Shown here one piece after another: positions 39,615-49,845 of a stretch of DNA of 64,000 nt. This DNA comes from Pseudomonas capeferrum. GTDB taxonomy: Bacteria; Pseudomonadota; Gammaproteobacteria; Pseudomonadales; Pseudomonadaceae. Positions within the stretch are counted from its first letter, which is position 1, and every line of letters starts with the position of its first letter. The notes under the pieces are model-generated. The model ran no database searches. It worked only from the letters and a program-made list of their open reading frames with translations, and was not told the DNA's origin. A program made the translations under genes and the position numbers. The stretch covers positions 124,001 through 188,000 of the forward strand of contig NZ_JAAMQM010000010.1 in assembly GCF_013523055.1 (NCBI RefSeq), written 5' to 3'.

Positions 39615-40017
39615 GAAAGGGCCCTGTTGAACGGGAGATGAGCTCCAAGGCTCATGCCCGCGGTCATCAAGTCATGTGGTAGGACTCTTGAGGCCCGACC
39701 TCAGCACAATGCCCGTCAGCTAGGAAAACATTCTACTTCGAATGCCATGCCTTTGCTTTTCTCCCAGGGCTTCTGTGAAGCGTCTGGCCTCTCGCGGGAC
39801 AAGCCCGCTCGCCACCGGTTTCTCGTTGCAGCCTGCACCGGTGGCGAGCGGGCTTGTCCCGCGAGAGGCCAGACGCTTCACAGAATATTCGAAAGAGTCA
39901 TGTTAGGCCTCAGCCTGGTTCTATTTCCGAATAGCATATCTTCCGTTCATGCACCATGTCGTGCAGGCCTGCTGAAAGACCGGGCAATCGGCTCAAGCCT
40001 CGGTGAGCTTCGCCGCC
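39615..40017. other. 403-bp intergenic region with giant palindrome
   Basis: Between the AraC gene start and the scoB stop. Its main content is the perfect inverted repeat at 39771-39885. The stretch next to 39614 should carry the araC promoter. No gene was seen. Confidence 0.6.
39771..39885. repeat. REPIN with perfect 49-bp arms, GCGGGCTTGTCCCGC family
   Basis: Left arm 39771-39819 and right arm 39837-39885 are exact reverse complements over 49 bp, with a 17-bp spacer. Each arm holds the REP stem GCGGGACAAGCCCGC. The perfection implies recent formation or ongoing correction. The related pair at 56652-56758 is much more diverged. Confidence 0.95.
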
Positions 40018-40677
40018 TTAACCAAACGTCATCACCCGTACATCCTCAGGCACGATCAACTTGCCCGCCGTCTTCTCCCTGATCTCCTCCACACTGACCC
40101 CTGGCGCGGTCTCGCGCAGGATGAAGGCGCCGTCTTCGATTTCCAGGTACGCCAGGTCGGTCAGGACCTTGCGGATGCACGCGGCGCCCGTCAGCGGAAG
40201 GCTGCAGCGCGTCAGGAGCTTGGACTCGCCGTCCTTGGACGCGTGGGTCATGGTGACGATGATGTTCTCGGCCCCCGCCACCAGGTCCATGGCGCCGCCC
40301 ATGCCCTTGACCAGCTTGCCGGGGATCATCCAGGACGCGATGTTGCCCTGCACGTCCACTTCGAAGGCGCCGAGCACGGTCAGGTCCACATGGCCACCGC
40401 GGATCATCGCGAACGACTCGGCCGAGTTGAAGATCGAGGCGCCACGGCGGGCGGTGACGGTCTGTTTGCCTGCGTTGATCATGTCGGCGTCCAATTGCCC
40501 GGGAGTCGGGAATTCGCCCATGCCAAGCAAGCCGTTTTCCGACTGCAACATCACTTCAATATCATGTGGGACATAGTTGGCTACCAGGGTCGGGATGCCG
40601 ATACCCAGGTTGACGTAGTAACCGTCCTTGAGTTCGAGGGCGACACGTTGCGCCATTTGTTCGCGGGTCAATGCCAT
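40018..40677 (-). CDS. scoB: 3-oxoacid CoA-transferase subunit B
   Basis: Beta subunit of succinyl-CoA:3-ketoacid CoA-transferase, 219 aa, which activates acetoacetate-type acids. The catalytic glutamate is Glu47 in LQSENGLLGMG, which forms the CoA thioester. The frame is open far upstream (to 41136) through scoA in another frame, but ATG 40677 gives the family start MALTREQMAQRVALEL. Lies 37 bp downstream of scoA in the same operon. Confidence 0.93.
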   Translation of the reverse strand: MALTREQMAQRVALELKDGYYVNLGIGIPTLVANYVPHDIEVMLQSENGLLGMGEFPTPGQLDADMINAGKQTVTARRGASIFNSAESFAMIRGGHVDLTVLGAFEVDVQGNIASWMIPGKLVKGMGGAMDLVAGAENIIVTMTHASKDGESKLLTRCSLPLTGAACIRKVLTDLAYLEIEDGAFILRETAPGVSVEEIREKTAGKLIVPEDVRVMTFG

Positions 40678-40714
40678 GCTCAGATGCTCTTGTGGTTGTC
40701 GTGGGCGCGGCCGT

Positions 40715-41413
40715 TCAGGCCTTGACGGTGCGTTTTTCGATACGCTTCTCGAAGGTGCCGACGATGACGCGGTCGACGTAGATGCCGGGGGTATGGATTT
40801 CGCTGGGCAGCAGGACGCCGGGCTCGACGATTTCCTCGACCTCAACCACGGTGATCTTGCCAGCGGTGGCCGCCAGCGGATTGAAATTCTGTGCGGTATG
40901 GCGATAGACCACATTGCCGTAATGATCGGCTTTCCAGCCCTTGACGATCGCGAAGTCCCCGGTGATGGACTCCTCGAGGACGTAATGACGGCCGTTGAAG
41001 GCGCGGACTTCCTTGCCTTCGGCGACCGGGGTGCCATAGCCGGTGGCGGTGTAGAACGCGGGGATACCGGCGCCGCCTGCGCGCATCTTTTCGGCCAGGG
41101 TACCTTGCGGGGTGAGTTCGACCTCCAGCTCTCCACTGAGCAGCTGGCGTTCGAACTCGGCGTTCTCGCCCACGTAGGAGGCGATCATCTTGCGGATCTG
41201 ACGGTCTTCCAACAGCACGCCCAACCCGAAACCGTCCACGCCGCAGTTGTTCGAGACCACGGTCAGGCCCTTGACGCCGCGACGCCTGATCTCGGCAATG
41301 AGGTTTTCCGGGATACCGCACAGGCCGAAACCACCTGCCAGGACGGTCATGTCGTCGGTCAGGCCCGCCAGGGCCTCTTCATAGCTTGCAACGCGCTTGT
41401 CTAGTCCCGCCAT
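40715..41413 (-). CDS. scoA: 3-oxoacid CoA-transferase subunit A
   Basis: Alpha subunit, 232 aa, with the glycine-rich CoA-binding signature [16 protein letters not shown] (about 25-40) and [12 protein letters not shown]. Forms a heterotetramer with ScoB. The family also includes 3-oxoadipate CoA-transferase (PcaIJ); the sequence pattern here is the ketone-body/acetoacetate type. First gene of a two-gene operon, 136 bp from a divergent LysR gene that probably controls it. Confidence 0.93.
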   Translation of the reverse strand: MAGLDKRVASYEEALAGLTDDMTVLAGGFGLCGIPENLIAEIRRRGVKGLTVVSNNCGVDGFGLGVLLEDRQIRKMIASYVGENAEFERQLLSGELEVELTPQGTLAEKMRAGGAGIPAFYTATGYGTPVAEGKEVRAFNGRHYVLEESITGDFAIVKGWKADHYGNVVYRHTAQNFNPLAATAGKITVVEVEEIVEPGVLLPSEIHTPGIYVDRVIVGTFEKRIEKRTVKA

Positions 41414-41549
41414 GTTGATCCGCCTTTGTAGTTATCGATCCGACACGACTGTCGGTGAGCGTTGGGCCGATCTTCCTCCACGCTCACTTATTTGTTAATT
41501 TTGTTTTTTACATGGATTGATAAATTTATTAAAAGAATGTAGGTGGCAG

Positions 41550-42455
41550 ATGAACGTCAAACAGTTGCGTGCCTTCCTTGCCGTGGCCACGTACCAGAGC
41601 TTCGTCCAGGCCGGCGAGCATGTGCATCTGTCCCAGCCGGCCTTGAGCCTGACCATCAAGGGCCTTGAGCAGAACCTGGGTGGCGCGCTGTTCACACGCA
41701 CCACACGCGCTGTCAGCCTGACCCCCGAAGGCGAAGTGCTGCTGCCTCTGGCACGACGGTTGCTGGCCGAATGGGACGACGCCGAGGAAACGCTTCGTCA
41801 GCATTTCACCCTGCAATTGGGCCGGGTAGGCGTGGCGGCCATGCCAGCCTTTGCGGGCAATCGGCTACCTCGCTCGCTCAGGCTGTTCCGCCAGCGCTAT
41901 CCGCGCGTCAATGTCACGGTGCACGATGTAATCAACGAACAGGTGCTGGAACTGGTGCGCCACCGCCGCGTCGAACTGGGCATCGGCTTCGAGCCGGAAA
42001 GTGCCGGTGGGCTACGCTTTCATCCGCTCTACCTCGATCGGTTCGTGGCGGTGGTGCCGGCCGATTCGGCGCTTGCGCAATGCCAGCAGGTGACCTGGAG
42101 CGAGTTGTTGCGCGAAGACTTCATCGCCCTGCAACGTCCCTCGGCGGTGCGTCTGCTGCTTGAACAGCACGTGGCGGTACAGCACGGCAAGCTCACGGTG
42201 GCTTTCGAAAGCCATCAGCTCGGTACCGTCGGCCGCATGGTGGCCAACGGGCTGGGCGTCAGCGCGGTCCCTGCCTTGTGCATCGAGCAGATGCGCGAGC
42301 TCGGCGCGCGCTGCGTGGCGCTGGTGGAGCCGATCGTGGAACGGCGCATCGGCGTCATCACCTTGCAGGACCATGAGCTTTCCACGGCGGCCCAAGCGCT
42401 GCTCGATGTATTGCTCTCGGATACCCCAACTCAGGAGGCAACATGCGCTACGTGA
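41550..42455 (+). CDS. LysR-family regulator, probable controller of scoAB
   Basis: 301 aa. N-terminal winged HTH (MNVKQLRAFLAVATYQSFVQAGEHVHLSQPALSLTIKGLEQNLGGALFTRTTR) and a periplasmic-binding-protein-like effector domain. ATG 41550 follows AGGTGG and gives the normal LysR start; the frame is open 11 codons further. Divergent from scoA across an AT-rich 136-bp region, the classic LysR-target layout. The 3' end overlaps the start of the aldo/keto reductase gene by 13 bp. Confidence 0.9.
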   Translation: MNVKQLRAFLAVATYQSFVQAGEHVHLSQPALSLTIKGLEQNLGGALFTRTTRAVSLTPEGEVLLPLARRLLAEWDDAEETLRQHFTLQLGRVGVAAMPAFAGNRLPRSLRLFRQRYPRVNVTVHDVINEQVLELVRHRRVELGIGFEPESAGGLRFHPLYLDRFVAVVPADSALAQCQQVTWSELLREDFIALQRPSAVRLLLEQHVAVQHGKLTVAFESHQLGTVGRMVANGLGVSAVPALCIEQMRELGARCVALVEPIVERRIGVITLQDHELSTAAQALLDVLLSDTPTQEATCAT

Positions 42456-43264
42456 AGCTTGCAGATTCCAATGTCCCGGTCATCGGCCAGGGCACCTGGC
42501 ACATGGGCGAGCGCTCAGGCGCCAAGGCCGCCGAAGTGGCCGCCTTGCAGCAAGGCATCGAGCTGGGCATGACCTTGATCGATACCGCCGAGATGTATGC
42601 CGAAGGAGGTGCCGAGGAGGTGGTCGGCCAAGCGATCGCCGGACGTCGCGACAAGGTCTTCGTGGTCAGCAAGGTCTATCCGCACAACGCCAGCCGCAAG
42701 GGTATCCCGGCAGCCTGCGAGCGCAGCTTGCGGCGTCTCGGTACCGATCATATCGACCTGTACCTGCTGCACTGGCGCGGCGGTTATCCGCTGGAAGAAA
42801 CTGTCGAGGCTTTCGAACGCTTGCGCGAAGACGGCAAGATCGGCCGTTGGGGTGTGTCCAATTTCGATGTCGAAGACCTGACGGAACTGGCCAACCCTGC
42901 CTGTGCGACCAACCAGGTTCTCTACAACCCGGACGAACGCGGCATCGAGTACGACCTCTTGCCCTGGAGCCGATCACACCAGTTGCCGATCATGGCTTAC
43001 TGCCCGCTGGCCCAGGCGGGCAGCTTGCTCCAGCACCGCGTGATGGCGCAGATCGCCGAGCGGCATGGCGTCACCCCGGCCCAAGTGAGCCTGGCCTGGG
43101 TGGTCCGTAACCAGGGCGTGATAGCGATTCCCAAGGCGGTCGATCCGTTGCATGTGCGCTTGAACGCCGAGGCTGCGGACCTGGTGCTCGAGCATGATGA
43201 TCTGCGCGCTATTGACGAAGCGTTCACGGCGCCTACCCGCAAGCAACGCCTGGCAATGGTCTGA
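42443..43264 (+). CDS. aldo/keto reductase
   Basis: 273-aa NADPH-dependent TIM-barrel oxidoreductase. The catalytic tetrad is Asp47, Tyr52 (IDTAEMYAEGG), Lys77 (VVSKVYP) and His110 (YLLHWRGG), and the NADPH-binding end contains AIPKAVDPLHVRLN. AGGAGG precedes ATG 42443 and the gene overlaps the LysR gene by 13 bp, so they are cotranscribed. The substrate is unknown; relatives include DkgB-like and methylglyoxal-reducing enzymes. Confidence 0.92.
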   Translation: MRYVKLADSNVPVIGQGTWHMGERSGAKAAEVAALQQGIELGMTLIDTAEMYAEGGAEEVVGQAIAGRRDKVFVVSKVYPHNASRKGIPAACERSLRRLGTDHIDLYLLHWRGGYPLEETVEAFERLREDGKIGRWGVSNFDVEDLTELANPACATNQVLYNPDERGIEYDLLPWSRSHQLPIMAYCPLAQAGSLLQHRVMAQIAERHGVTPAQVSLAWVVRNQGVIAIPKAVDPLHVRLNAEAADLVLEHDDLRAIDEAFTAPTRKQRLAMV

Positions 43265-43299
43265 CCCCTGCTACCCGGCGCCCCCATCGAAACGCGCGG

Positions 43300-46200
43300 T
43301 CAGTGGAAATCCCGGCTGCGCACATCGAGCCCCTCGAGCAGCTGGCTGATGTCCTCCAGTCGGCGAGCGATCAGGTGGCACACACCGCTCTCGTACTCCA
43401 GGCGCCCCCGCACCTTCATCAACCGTGAACCCACCAGGGTTCGCCGTTGGCGCTCGGCGAGGTCGCGCCAGACCACCACGTTGACCATGCCGAACTCGTC
43501 CTCGAGGGTCACGAAGGTGACACCGCTGGCGGTTTGCGGGCGCTGGCGCCCCACCACCAGGCCCGCAAGGCTGACCGTATCGCCATGTTCGGCCGCAGCC
43601 AGTTCGGCCGAACTGCGGCAGCCCAGCGCCTTCAGGCGCGAGCGCAGCAGGTTCAGGGGATGTGGACCCAAGGTGGTGCCCAGCATGGCGTAATCGGCAG
43701 CCAGATCTTCACCGACGCTTGGCGCAGGCAAATCCACGGCGGCCTCGGGCAAGGCCTCGACTTGTGAGAACAGGGGCAATTGCGCGTGTACCGCAGCGAC
43801 CTGCCAGCGTGCCTGGTGGCGATCACGGGCCAGGGCTCGCAGGGCGCCGGCATCCGCCAGACGGGCGCGGGCGCGCGAGTCCAGCCCCGCGCGCAGGCAC
43901 AGGTCCTCGATATCTCGCCAGGGTCGCTGCGCCCTCGCCTGCTCAAGGCGCCGTGCATCGACCTCGGCAAAGCCTCGGATCTGGCGCAAGCCGATACGGA
44001 TGGCCAGTGCCTGTTCACCCACCGGCTCCAGGGTGCAATCCCACTCGCTCTCGAAGACATCGACCGGGCGCACCTCGATGCCCTGGCGTCTGGCCTCCTG
44101 CAATAGCTGGTCCGGGCTGTAGAAACCCATGGGCCAGCTGTTGACCAGGGCGCAGGTGAAGATCGCCGGCTCATGGCACTTGAGCCAGCTGCTGGCATAG
44201 GTCAGCAAGGCAAAGCTGGCGGCGTGGGACTCGGGAAAACCATAGCTGCCGAATCCCTTGATCTGCTCGAAGATGCGCTCGGCGAAAGCGCTGTCATAGC
44301 CATTGCGCAACATGCCCTGGATCAGCCGCTGGCGATGAGGTTCGAGCCCGCCCGTGCGTTTCCAGGCAGCCATGCTGCGGCGCAACTGGTCGGCTTCACC
44401 CGGACTGTAGTCGGCGGCGACCATGGCCAGCTCCATCACCTGCTCCTGAAACAGCGGAACGCCGAGCGTGCGCTTGAACACCGCCTCGAGCGCAGGCGAG
44501 GGATAGGTCACCGGTTCCTCTCCCAAGCGCCGACGCAGGTAGGGATGAACCATGTCGCCCTGGATCGGCCCCGGACGGACGATCGCCACTTCGATCACCA
44601 GGTCGTAGAAGGTCTTGGGCTTGAGCCTGGGCAGCATGGCCATCTGTGCGCGCGACTCGATCTGGAAGACACCGATGGTCTGTGCCTGGCCGATCATCGC
44701 GTAGGTCGCGGGATCTTCCGCGGGGATGGTCGCCAAGGTCAATCGCCGGCCGCGATGGCGCTCGATCAGATCGAAGCAACGCCGCAAGGCGCTGAGCATG
44801 CCCAAGGCAAGCACGTCGACCTTGAGCAGGCCGACCATGTCGAGGTCGTCCTTGTCCCACTGGATCACCGTGCGATCCTGCATGGCCGCGTTCTCGACCG
44901 GAACCAGCTGGTCGAGCGGCTGCTCGGAGATGACGAAACCGCCCGGATGCTGCGAAAGGTGACGCGGGAAGCCTACCAGTTCCCCGGCCAGCACCAGGAT
45001 GCGGCGCAACGAGGGACCCAGGGCATCGAAACCGGCTTCGGCCAGTTGCCGCTCGTCGGGAATCCGGTCGCTCCAGCGTCCGCAGCATTTGGCCAGGGCA
45101 TCGACCTGGTCGTTGGGCAATCCCAGCGCCCGCGCCACATCGCGCACGGCGCCCGCAGCATGGTAGGTACTGACCACCGCCGTCAGGGCTGCCCGGTGGC
45201 GACCATAGCGGTGGAACACGTACTGGATCACTTCCTCGCGGCGATGATGCTCGAAGTCCACATCGATGTCTGGCGGCTCGTCACGCTCTCGAGACAGGAA
45301 ACGCTCGAACAGCAGCTTGGTCTGCATGGGGTCGAGCTCGGTGATCCCAAGCACGAAACACACCACCGAATTGGCCGCCGATCCTCGCCCCTGACACAGG
45401 ATATGACGGCTTCGGGCAAAGCGGACGATGTCATGCACGGTAAGGAAGTAGCTTTCGTAACGCAGCTCTTCGATCAACGACAGCTCTTTGTCCAGCAGTC
45501 CGCGCACGGCTTGGCTGGCGCCTTGGGGCCAGCGTTCCGGCAAATGACGCTCGCACAAGTGACGCAGCCAACTGGTAGGCGTATGGCCATCAGGCACCAG
45601 CTCGCACGGGTACTCGTACTTGAGCTCGGAAAGGTCGAAGCGGCAGCGTTGGGCGATGACCAGGCTTTCGGCGAGCAACTCGCCCGGGTAAAGCTCGGCG
45701 AGCTGTGCCAGAGGCCGCAGATGGCGTTCGCCATTGGCGAACAGGTAGCGGCCCGCCTGAGCCACGGTGCAATGCCGATGGATCGCCGTCATGCAGTCCT
45801 GCAAGGCCCGGCGACCCCGGGCGTGCATATGTACGTCGCCGCATCCCACCGCGCGTATGCCGATTCGACCCGCCAGGCCGAGCAGGCGAGCCAGACGCGC
45901 CTCGTCATCGGTACCGCGATGCAAGTGCACGGCCAGCCACAGGCGTTCCGGGAACAGCGACTTGAGCCAGTCGCCTGGGGTCGAATCCAGCGGATCGTCC
46001 GGGATCCACAAGGCCAGCAGGCCCTCACGGTGCGCCTCGAGATCGGCCGACAGCAGTTGGTACTCGCCCTTCTCTGCTCGACGCCGTGCGCGGGTGATCA
46101 ACGCGCACAGGCTCTGGTAACCCCTGAGGTTCTCGACCAGCAATACCAGTCGCGGGCCGTCTCGCAAGCGGACTTCGCTGCCAACGAGCAGTCGTAGCTG

Positions 46201-46380
46201 GTGTTCCTTGGCGGCCTGCCAGGCTCGAACGATACCGGCCAGCGTGCACTCGTCGGTGATGGCCAGGGCCTGGTAGCCGTGCTGGCGGGCGCGACGAAAC
46301 AACTCGTCGGCGCTGGAGGCGCCACGCTGGAAGCTGAAATTGGACACACAATGCAATTCGGCGTAGCCCGGGGTCGTCAT
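43300..46380 (-). CDS. dnaE2: error-prone DNA polymerase DnaE2 (ImuC)
   Basis: Catalytic subunit of the SOS mutasome, 1026 aa. N-terminal PHP domain ([21 protein letters not shown]), polymerase palm with the metal-binding Asp371 and Asp373 in PPDIDVDF and GRGSAANS just before it (332-339), then fingers, HhH and an OB fold ([32 protein letters not shown]). ATG 46380 overlaps the imuB stop as ATGA. DnaE2 acts with ImuA and ImuB in translesion synthesis and damage-induced mutagenesis. Last gene of the lexA2 operon; convergent with the aldo/keto reductase. Confidence 0.96.
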   Translation of the reverse strand: MTTPGYAELHCVSNFSFQRGASSADELFRRARQHGYQALAITDECTLAGIVRAWQAAKEHQLRLLVGSEVRLRDGPRLVLLVENLRGYQSLCALITRARRRAEKGEYQLLSADLEAHREGLLALWIPDDPLDSTPGDWLKSLFPERLWLAVHLHRGTDDEARLARLLGLAGRIGIRAVGCGDVHMHARGRRALQDCMTAIHRHCTVAQAGRYLFANGERHLRPLAQLAELYPGELLAESLVIAQRCRFDLSELKYEYPCELVPDGHTPTSWLRHLCERHLPERWPQGASQAVRGLLDKELSLIEELRYESYFLTVHDIVRFARSRHILCQGRGSAANSVVCFVLGITELDPMQTKLLFERFLSRERDEPPDIDVDFEHHRREEVIQYVFHRYGRHRAALTAVVSTYHAAGAVRDVARALGLPNDQVDALAKCCGRWSDRIPDERQLAEAGFDALGPSLRRILVLAGELVGFPRHLSQHPGGFVISEQPLDQLVPVENAAMQDRTVIQWDKDDLDMVGLLKVDVLALGMLSALRRCFDLIERHRGRRLTLATIPAEDPATYAMIGQAQTIGVFQIESRAQMAMLPRLKPKTFYDLVIEVAIVRPGPIQGDMVHPYLRRRLGEEPVTYPSPALEAVFKRTLGVPLFQEQVMELAMVAADYSPGEADQLRRSMAAWKRTGGLEPHRQRLIQGMLRNGYDSAFAERIFEQIKGFGSYGFPESHAASFALLTYASSWLKCHEPAIFTCALVNSWPMGFYSPDQLLQEARRQGIEVRPVDVFESEWDCTLEPVGEQALAIRIGLRQIRGFAEVDARRLEQARAQRPWRDIEDLCLRAGLDSRARARLADAGALRALARDRHQARWQVAAVHAQLPLFSQVEALPEAAVDLPAPSVGEDLAADYAMLGTTLGPHPLNLLRSRLKALGCRSSAELAAAEHGDTVSLAGLVVGRQRPQTASGVTFVTLEDEFGMVNVVVWRDLAERQRRTLVGSRLMKVRGRLEYESGVCHLIARRLEDISQLLEGLDVRSRDFH

Positions 46381-47795
46381 GCGAACCAACCCTGCAGCCA
46401 CAAGGGACCCGGCTCGCCCAGGTCGCGAAAGGCCCAACCCTGCAGGCCTTCGCGGGTTTCGATGCGGTAGTAGTCGCGGCGCACATCGCCGCCATCCCAC
46501 CAGCCGGACTCGATCCGCTCGGCCCGGCCCAACAGGCGCAGGCTCTGCTCGGTCAGAGGCTGAGGCTGCGACAGCAGCCAGCCGGGGCGGCTTCCGCGCG
46601 CGACCTGGAGGATGCCCGCCCCACCTTGATCTGCCGCCAGCCAGGCATGTTCGGGACGATGGTCGGCCAGTGCCACCAGGCTGCGTACCGCTTCGTCACC
46701 CAGGCGGGCGCGCAGACGCTCGCGCAATTGCTCCCAAGGTTGCGACTGTTGGCGGCGCGCGTCGAAAAGGGCTTGATGCCGGGGAACGAAGGGAGGCAGA
46801 TCGTCGGCGCGCAAGCACAGGTTGCGCACGGGCGCAGGAATCTTCAGGGCCTCCAACCGTCCACGCGCCAGCTCGAAGAGCACCGTGGGATCGCGTTCCG
46901 CGGCAAGAAGGCCGACCATGGCCACGCTGTCAGCGTGTTCCCCATGTTCCAGGTGCACGGCGAACCGCTGCACGCCACAATCGCGGCCCGCCAGGAAAGC
47001 CGCCAGATCGTTGACCAGGCGACGCAGCGGGAACAGCAACGCCTGATGCGACTCGACATCGAAATTCAACGCCAGGCGTGCCTCGAAGTGATCGGGTGGC
47101 TGGTAGAAGGTCAGGCCCAGGCTGCGCAGGCCCAGCAACTGGTCCAGATGCAGCTGGACCTGAGCGGCAAACCGCCGAGCCAGGGCATCGCGAGGCAAGG
47201 CCAGTACCTGCGCGAGGTGGCGCAAGCCCATGCGCGCAAAAGCATCGGCCGCCTCTCTGGGCAAGCCCAGCCGGTCGATCGGCATGCGCGCCAACGCCAG
47301 CCGGGTATCTTCCTGGTCAAGGACAGCCAGCCCGTCATGGGCGTTGGCAAGCATGCGCGCGGCGACCGGGTTGCACGCCAGAACGATACGGTGACGAAGC
47401 CCCAGCGCGGTCAGTTCCTGACGCAGGCGCGCTTCGAGCACGGGCCAGGGCCCGAACAATTGCAGGCTGGAGCCGACCTCCATGAGCAACGCCCTGGGAT
47501 AGTGTCGGCTGACCTGGGCGCTGTATCGATAGGCCCAGGCCGCGAGCAACTGTTCTACCTGCTCGATCCGGGCAGGGTCAGCCTCGACACAACTGAAACC
47601 GTCGGCCAAGGCGCGGGCGGCATTGAGCGTCTGTCCGGCGCGCAAGCCGAGCTCGGCCGCGGCAAGGTTGATCGCCTGCACGACACGCCGCTGGGCAGGT
47701 CCGCCCAGCAGCACCAACGGCAAGTCGGGATCGGCACGGGTGCGCAGCGCGGTGTCGAGCGCCAGTTGTGGCAACAGGATGCACGCCCAGAGCAT
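46377..47795 (-). CDS. imuB: mutasome Y-family-like protein ImuB
   Basis: 472-aa DinB-like scaffold of the mutasome. The start [14 protein letters not shown] corresponds to the Y-polymerase start, but its first metal-binding acid is not in the usual context, and the active-site Asp-Glu pair is replaced ([14 protein letters not shown]), so it is not an active polymerase. Known ImuB proteins bridge DnaE2, ImuA and the beta clamp; I could not identify the clamp-binding peptide with certainty. Starts 6 bp after imuA and overlaps dnaE2. Confidence 0.93.
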   Translation of the reverse strand: MLWACILLPQLALDTALRTRADPDLPLVLLGGPAQRRVVQAINLAAAELGLRAGQTLNAARALADGFSCVEADPARIEQVEQLLAAWAYRYSAQVSRHYPRALLMEVGSSLQLFGPWPVLEARLRQELTALGLRHRIVLACNPVAARMLANAHDGLAVLDQEDTRLALARMPIDRLGLPREAADAFARMGLRHLAQVLALPRDALARRFAAQVQLHLDQLLGLRSLGLTFYQPPDHFEARLALNFDVESHQALLFPLRRLVNDLAAFLAGRDCGVQRFAVHLEHGEHADSVAMVGLLAAERDPTVLFELARGRLEALKIPAPVRNLCLRADDLPPFVPRHQALFDARRQQSQPWEQLRERLRARLGDEAVRSLVALADHRPEHAWLAADQGGAGILQVARGSRPGWLLSQPQPLTEQSLRLLGRAERIESGWWDGGDVRRDYYRIETREGLQGWAFRDLGEPGPLWLQGWFA

Positions 47796-47801
47796 GAGCG
47801 C

Positions 47802-48425
47802 TCATTCCAGTCCGAAGTGGGCGACGGGTGCGCTCGGCGGCAGGCCGCCACGGCACTTGAGTACCCGCCACTGCGCCGGACGGGTATCGACCGCAATCCG
47901 CAGCGCTGCCGGCGAAGGGTTCATCGATGCCTGTTGTGGCCGACAAGCGAACGCCAGCGCCTGGCCGGTCTCGGCGGCGACCTGCAAGCGCCGCAAGGCG
48001 CGGTCGTCTGCCCGCTCCGGCCAGCACAGGACAGCGGCGCAGCTGCCGGAGCGCAAGCATTGCTCGGCGGCCCACAGGGCATCGAGAGGGTTGGCGTCGA
48101 CCTTGACCAACCAGCGCAAATCCACGCCCGCCGCCTGCCAGGCCGGCGCATAGGGGATGAAGGGAGGCGCCACCAGTACCACTCGCCCGCCTTCGCCCGT
48201 CAGGCGCGCGAGGCTTGGCCAGAGCAGTTGCAGCTCGCCGCAGCCTGGGCTGGCCAGGAGCAACTCAGTGAGTGCCGATGCCGGCCAACCGCCTTCGGGC
48301 AGGGCCTCGTCAAGCCGAGCATGACCGGTGGGCTGCAGACCGAGCGCCCGGGCCGGGGCTTGCCGCGCGCGCCAGATCCGACGCTGGTCGAGCAGGCCGT
48401 CGAGGTCGACTACCGCGCCCTTCAT
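47802..48425 (-). CDS. imuA: mutasome RecA-like protein ImuA
   Basis: 207-aa ImuA/SulA-related protein with a reduced RecA-like fold (LPEGGWPASALTELLLASPGCGELQLLWPSLARL, then GGRVVLVAPPFIPYAPAW). The Walker A lysine is absent. It supports ImuB-DnaE2 translesion synthesis. Its ATG overlaps the lexA2 stop (ATGA, 48422-48425), so the operon order is lexA2-imuA-imuB-dnaE2. Confidence 0.9.
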   Translation of the reverse strand: MKGAVVDLDGLLDQRRIWRARQAPARALGLQPTGHARLDEALPEGGWPASALTELLLASPGCGELQLLWPSLARLTGEGGRVVLVAPPFIPYAPAWQAAGVDLRWLVKVDANPLDALWAAEQCLRSGSCAAVLCWPERADDRALRRLQVAAETGQALAFACRPQQASMNPSPAALRIAVDTRPAQWRVLKCRGGLPPSAPVAHFGLE

Positions 48426-49030
48426 TCGCGCCTCAGGAGGCCGCAGAACACGCCTTCGATCACGAAGTCATGTCCTGGATGGACGTCGATGGGGGCATAG
48501 GCCGGGTTGCGGGACAACAGTTGGTATCCGTTGTCGACGCGTTGCAGGCGCTTGATGGTGACCTCGCCATCGAGCCGGGCGACGATGATCTGACCGTCAC
48601 GCGCCTCTCCCTGCTGGAGAATGCCGACCAGGTCGCCGTCGAAGATGCCGTCGCCGATCATCGAGTCGCCACGCACCTTGAGCAGGTAGTCCGGGGTGCG
48701 CCGAAACAGGCTCGGGTCCACCAGCAACTGCTCGTGGATGTCCAGGTCGGGCCCGATCGGCGCGCCGGCGGCGACGCGGCCCAGTACGGCCAGCTCGAGC
48801 ACCTCGGGACGCCGGATGGGTTCGGCGAGGCGGATGCCACGGGCCTGGTTGGGCGTCACGTCGATAAAGCCGGCGGCACACAAGGCCGTAATGTGCTTGC
48901 GCGCGACACTGCGCGAGGCAAAACCGAAGCGCTGGGCGATATCGGCCAGGCTTGGCGGTTGGCCATGATCGGCAATGCGTTCACGGATGAAGTCGAGAAT
49001 GGCGCGGCGTTTGGGGGTTAATCTGTCCAT
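48422..49030 (-). CDS. lexA2: second LexA repressor (LexA2), SOS control of the imu operon
   Basis: 202-aa self-cleaving repressor. N-terminal winged HTH (TPKRRAILDFIRERIADHGQPPSLADIAQRFGFAS); autocleavage bond Ala88-Gly89 in RVAAGAP; catalytic Ser123 (GDSM) and Lys160 (EVTIKRL). ATG 49030 gives the family start MDRLTPKRR; the frame is open 54 codons upstream. The LexA2 box GTAC-N4-GTGC lies 4 bp upstream, so the protein represses its own operon. P. putida is known to have separate LexA1 and LexA2 regulons, LexA2 governing this mutagenesis cassette. Confidence 0.95.
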   Translation of the reverse strand: MDRLTPKRRAILDFIRERIADHGQPPSLADIAQRFGFASRSVARKHITALCAAGFIDVTPNQARGIRLAEPIRRPEVLELAVLGRVAAGAPIGPDLDIHEQLLVDPSLFRRTPDYLLKVRGDSMIGDGIFDGDLVGILQQGEARDGQIIVARLDGEVTIKRLQRVDNGYQLLSRNPAYAPIDVHPGHDFVIEGVFCGLLRRE

Positions 49031-49033
49031 GGA

Positions 49034-49045
49034 GCACATTTGTAC
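49034..49045 (-). promoter_or_regulatory. LexA2 operator GTAC-N4-GTGC
   Basis: On the minus strand the sequence reads GTACAAATGTGC, an exact match to the published P. putida LexA2 box as I recall it. It is 3-15 bp before the lexA2 start codon, so bound LexA2 would block the operon promoter or early transcript. A second dyad, TGACCAG-N4-CTGGTCA, lies a little upstream at 49061-49078. Confidence 0.85.
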
Positions 49046-49132
49046 TCTTTTTGAAGCACACTGACCAGCCCTCTGGTCATGCATATTGGTTATCATCGAC
49101 CGTGTTTTTGTTTCTTGCCCAATGGATGCCCG

Positions 49133-49807
49133 ATGCTGACTGCTTTGTTGTTCGATCTCGATGGAACCATGACCGACACCGATACCCTGCATTTGCAGGC
49201 TTTCCGCCAGTTGCTCAAGGATGAGGACGGCCGCAGCCTGAGCCAGGCCGAATTCAACGAACGGATCAGCGGGCGCGCCAATGCCGCACTGTTCGCGGAT
49301 CTCTTCCCAGACCTTGATCCAACCCGCCGCCAGGCGTTGGCCAAGCGCAAGGAAGCGCTGTTCCGAGTGCTGTCTCCTTCCCTGGAGCCGATGCCAGGGC
49401 TACTGCGACTGCTCGACCATGCCCGTGACCGGGCCATCGGCATGTGCGTGGTAACCAATGCCCCGCGTGACAATGCCGAGCACATGCTGGCGGCCATGGA
49501 CCTTGCGCAGCGATTCGAGCATGTGCTGGTGGCCGACGAACTGGCCCGCTCCAAACCTGATCCGCTGCCCTACCTGACCGGCCTGCAACGTCTTGGGGCT
49601 TCAGCCGACCAGGCCCTGGCGTTCGAGGATTCCCTGCCCGGCGTCGCAGCCGCCCATGGGGCCGGGATACACACGGTGGCCCTGGCTACCACCCAGCCGG
49701 CAGATCGGCTGCTCGAGGCGGGCGCGGACTTGGTGATCGAGGATTTCAACGATTCGCGGTTGTGGGCGTTGATCGAGCGGATGACAGGCCTGCCTGTGAT
49801 CGAGTGA
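49133..49807 (+). CDS. HAD-family phosphatase (beta-phosphoglucomutase-like)
   Basis: 224-aa haloacid dehalogenase-superfamily hydrolase. Motif I is FDLDGTMTD with nucleophile Asp8 and acid Asp10; a helical cap follows (about 15-85); motif II is VVTNAPRDN; motif III is the lysine of ARSKPDPLPYL; motif IV is AFEDSLPGV. It dephosphorylates small sugar phosphates or phosphoglycolate-like compounds. ATG 49133 gives the family start MLTALLFDLDG. Divergent from lexA2 across about 100 bp. A composite REP element starts 38 bp after the stop. Confidence 0.9.
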   Translation: MLTALLFDLDGTMTDTDTLHLQAFRQLLKDEDGRSLSQAEFNERISGRANAALFADLFPDLDPTRRQALAKRKEALFRVLSPSLEPMPGLLRLLDHARDRAIGMCVVTNAPRDNAEHMLAAMDLAQRFEHVLVADELARSKPDPLPYLTGLQRLGASADQALAFEDSLPGVAAAHGAGIHTVALATTQPADRLLEAGADLVIEDFNDSRLWALIERMTGLPVIE

Positions 49808-49845
49808 TGGCGACATTGTGTCGCGTCGCCGGGTGCATGGCGTTG

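Noticed and set aside
40678..41136. Upstream extension of scoB over scoA
   Set aside because: It overlaps the real scoA gene in another frame and lacks family similarity; ScoB starts at 40677.
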